Positions 62,139 to 64,000 of a stretch of 64,000 bases of DNA are shown here, in pieces; position 1 is the stretch's first letter, and every line of letters begins with the position of its first letter. A model generated the notes under the pieces. It saw only the letters and a list, made by a program, of their open reading frames with translations, made no database searches and was not told the DNA's origin. Location of the stretch: contig JBJKSB010000041.1 of the NCBI GenBank assembly GCA_046704385.1, positions 1-64,000 on the forward strand, read 5' to 3'. The position numbers and the translations under genes were made by a program. This stretch comes from GH45 sp046704385. GTDB taxonomy: Bacteria > Bacteroidota > Bacteroidia > Bacteroidales > SZUA-534.

Positions 62139-63698
62139 TTATTCAGTTTCAACTGTTACACCATCAATTTTTATCAATTTATCATTCTCAAAGGTTAGTA
62201 CTTTTAATAATGTACCATAATAATCATAATATTCCCAATTCTTTTCTTTTCTACCAAATACATAATATTCAACTTTTTTTAATTTTCCGTTTTTATAATA
62301 ATAAACATGTTTTCCATCAGGATTTCCCTGATTATAATCACCTTCATAATATAACTGCCCACTTTTATAGGAATAAATCCAAATTCCATCTCTATAATCT
62401 CCTTTATAATTTCCGGTTTCAGTATGGTCATAAAAATCATAAAACCATTTTCCATCTTTTAACCCTTCCAAATAGGAGCCTTTGGCAATTAATACACCAA
62501 ATTCATCATACTCAACAGATTCACCTTCTTCTAAACCAATTCTGTAATTTTCTTCTCTTTTTAATAACCCTTCTTCAAAATACCATTTCCATATTCCATC
62601 AGGAACTCCCCTTTTAAAAAATCCATTCTGCTCTAATTTTCCATCCTCATAATAATACTTCCATTCACCATATCTTCTATTACTTCTGTAAGCCCCTTCG
62701 GATTTTATTTCTCCAGAAGGATAAAAATATATCCAATCACCCAATTTATCACCTTCCTCATTTACAATTCCTTTTGCTATTAATATTCCATTTCTATCAT
62801 ACATCTTACTACTATTCACTCTACCAAGTGAATCATAAGTTCTGTGCACACCAACCGGAACTCCATTTTTAAATCCTCCTGAACTTTTCTTTATCTTATT
62901 ACCATTTTCATCTCTAATTTTATAAAAGTCTTCAACAATATCAATTTCACTTTCAATATTTACTACAGTATCTTTTAATGTATCATTCTCATAACGATTA
63001 GCTTTTAATAATTCACCACTTAAATCATACAATTTTACTAATCCATTCAATTGTCCATTATTAAAATTTTCTTCCTTTTTTAGTTTTCCATTAGGATAAA
63101 ACTCCTTCCAAGGTCCATTTTTTAATGAATCCTTATATTGATTAATTATTTCTCTATCAACTTCTCTTCCGTCACTATAAATAATTATCATGGTTATTAT
63201 TCCATTTTCATTAAATTCCTTTGTATATCCATCCTTTCTACCACTTTTATAACTTATTGCTGTTTTTAACATTCCATCAGGATAATAAAATTCTGAAATA
63301 CCATTTCTCAAATTATTTAAATATAATTCCTGACTTTTTATATATCCAACAATTGAATCGTTGCTATTTTTAAAATATTCAAAAGAGTATTGATAGCCGC
63401 TCTTCCTTCCATCCAGGTAATTTATCTTTTCACTAATATTTCCCTTTATATCATAAAAATTCCAAACACTATCAAGCAACTCACTTCTTCTTATACCAAT
63501 TGATTTTAATTTTCCATCCGGATAATAAGATTTCCAAAGACCATCAGGCTTATTATTAATCATTCTACCTTCACTACTCACTTTTCCATTGGCATAATAA
63601 TAAATATTTTTTCCATTCGGATTCTCTATATTCTTTATCTGTCCGTTTGTAATAATTGAAAACGTTAATATTATTATTAATATTAAAATAATTCTCAT
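62139..63698 (-). CDS. YwqK/MORN-type repeat protein
   Basis: This 519-residue protein has a signal peptide (ending ITNG) and about 15 short repeats of the YwqK/MORN type: NGKVSSEG..DGLWKSYYPDGKLK, YPNGKLKKEENFNNGQLNGLVK, YPSGEIKSEGAYRSNRRYGEWKYYYEDGKLEQNG. Each forms a beta hairpin and the array stacks into a flat sheet; the annotation 'toxin-antitoxin YwqK' is often given to such proteins but no toxin partner lies nearby. It is probably an exported structural protein. The gene follows nadA by 8 nt. Confidence 0.88.
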   Translation of the reverse strand: MRIILILIIILTFSIITNGQIKNIENPNGKNIYYYANGKVSSEGRMINNKPDGLWKSYYPDGKLKSIGIRRSELLDSVWNFYDIKGNISEKINYLDGRKSGYQYSFEYFKNSNDSIVGYIKSQELYLNNLRNGISEFYYPDGMLKTAISYKSGRKDGYTKEFNENGIITMIIIYSDGREVDREIINQYKDSLKNGPWKEFYPNGKLKKEENFNNGQLNGLVKLYDLSGELLKANRYENDTLKDTVVNIESEIDIVEDFYKIRDENGNKIKKSSGGFKNGVPVGVHRTYDSLGRVNSSKMYDRNGILIAKGIVNEEGDKLGDWIYFYPSGEIKSEGAYRSNRRYGEWKYYYEDGKLEQNGFFKRGVPDGIWKWYFEEGLLKREENYRIGLEEGESVEYDEFGVLIAKGSYLEGLKDGKWFYDFYDHTETGNYKGDYRDGIWIYSYKSGQLYYEGDYNQGNPDGKHVYYYKNGKLKKVEYYVFGRKEKNWEYYDYYGTLLKVLTFENDKLIKIDGVTVETE

Positions 63699-63706
63699 AC
63701 AAAAAT

Positions 63707-64000
63707 TTATAAACCAAGTTTTTCTGAAATCTCTAACATTCTTTTAACAGGATTTAAAGCTTTGGTTCTCATTTCTTTTTCAATAAAAATTTCCGGTTGT
63801 TCGTATTTCAAAGTATTATAAACTTTATCTAATGTAATTAATTTCATATATGAACAATCATTACAAGAGCAAGTTACATCATCAGGCGGAGCCGGAATAA
63901 AAACTTTATTACTATTTTCCTTTTGCATTTGATGCAAAATTCCTGTTTCAGTTGCAATAATATATTCTTTTGAACTATCAGTCATTGTAAATTTTAGTAA
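63707..64000 (-). CDS. nadA: Quinolinate synthase NadA, C-terminal part (cut by window edge)
   Basis: The frame is open to the window's end (LLKFTMTDSSKEYIIATETGILH...), so the ATG at 63985 is internal and the first ~220 residues lie beyond. EYIIATETGILHQMQKENSNKVFIPA and CSCNDCSYMKLITLDKVYNTL match the NadA C-terminus, the latter with one of the [4Fe-4S] Cys ligands. NadA condenses iminoaspartate and dihydroxyacetone phosphate into quinolinate for NAD synthesis. It is the first visible gene of the leftward unit. Confidence 0.9.
   Translation of the reverse strand, partial: LLKFTMTDSSKEYIIATETGILHQMQKENSNKVFIPAPPDDVTCSCNDCSYMKLITLDKVYNTLKYEQPEIFIEKEMRTKALNPVKRMLEISEKLGL

Noticed and set aside
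62102..62617. 171-codon frame antisense to the YwqK-like gene
   Set aside because: His/Asn/Leu-rich translation is the mirror of the MORN-type repeats.
62139..63698. Toxin-antitoxin role for the YwqK-like gene
   Set aside because: The name is inherited from databases; no partner gene is present and the protein is an exported repeat protein.
1..64000. CRISPR arrays, rRNA operons, complete insertion sequences
   Set aside because: No regularly spaced direct repeats, rRNA-like sequence or transposase with terminal repeats were seen; the only dense repeats are coding (GloVer, PKD, YwqK/MORN, TPR).

Overview
The window comes from a member of the Bacteroidota, most likely a Marinilabiliales/Prolixibacteraceae-type bacterium; the rank is inferred from gene content, not from a search. 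The evidence is a SusC/SusD pair, many lipoproteins, a giant surface protein with a type IX secretion (T9SS) sorting domain, PorE-like OmpA/PD40 architecture, DUF4837, DUF4292 and DUF4175 family proteins, and TTG-N19/20-TAnnTTTG-type promoters. No rRNA, CRISPR array or complete insertion sequence was seen. There is one tRNA (Arg-CCT).

Layout. Positions 1-1.2 kb are the edge of an integrated element: a large serine recombinase with an in-frame TAG, abutting a yifB/comM-type gene cut off just before its Walker A motif. 2.2-8.4 kb is a small polysaccharide utilisation locus (GH30 enzyme, convergent SusD and SusC). 8.5-18 kb holds tRNA-Arg, a secreted C1 peptidase, an e(P4)-type acid phosphatase, a sigma/anti-sigma-like/barrel operon, a membrane cyclase-HD protein, a Usp protein and ilvE. 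18-26 kb holds a three-gene envelope operon (DUF5723-like barrel, lipoprotein, PorE-like OmpA protein) and a TPR-SpoIIE phosphatase. 26.3-33.3 kb is one gene for a 2325-residue secreted repeat protein, followed by a decayed remnant of a paralogue. 34-37.5 kb holds DUF4837, a nitroreductase and pgk.

37.8-47.5 kb is a leftward operon that looks like an envelope export system: a TetR regulator with an EF-hand loop, a LolA-like carrier, two FtsX-type permeases, an ABC ATPase, an outer-membrane barrel and a large BNR/VPS10-type propeller protein. The propeller gene has a frameshift between its signal peptide and its body. Two matching GAMC-N4-GGTC inverted repeats may be TetR operators.

47.8-64 kb holds a lone response regulator, typA, and a tightly packed leftward unit running nadA (partial), a YwqK/MORN-type repeat protein, flippase, dut, a TPR lipoprotein, a DUF4292 lipoprotein, an EnvC-like protein, a DUF4175-like protein, an RsbW-like ATPase, ybeY and mnmG. 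This last unit is much more AT-rich than the rest. Four parS-like palindromes (two next to mnmG, one after pgk, one inside the propeller signal peptide) suggest an origin-proximal, ParB-bound region.

The most original candidates are the TetR(EF-hand)/LolA-like/FtsX/barrel/propeller operon, the parS cluster, and the element junction in yifB.
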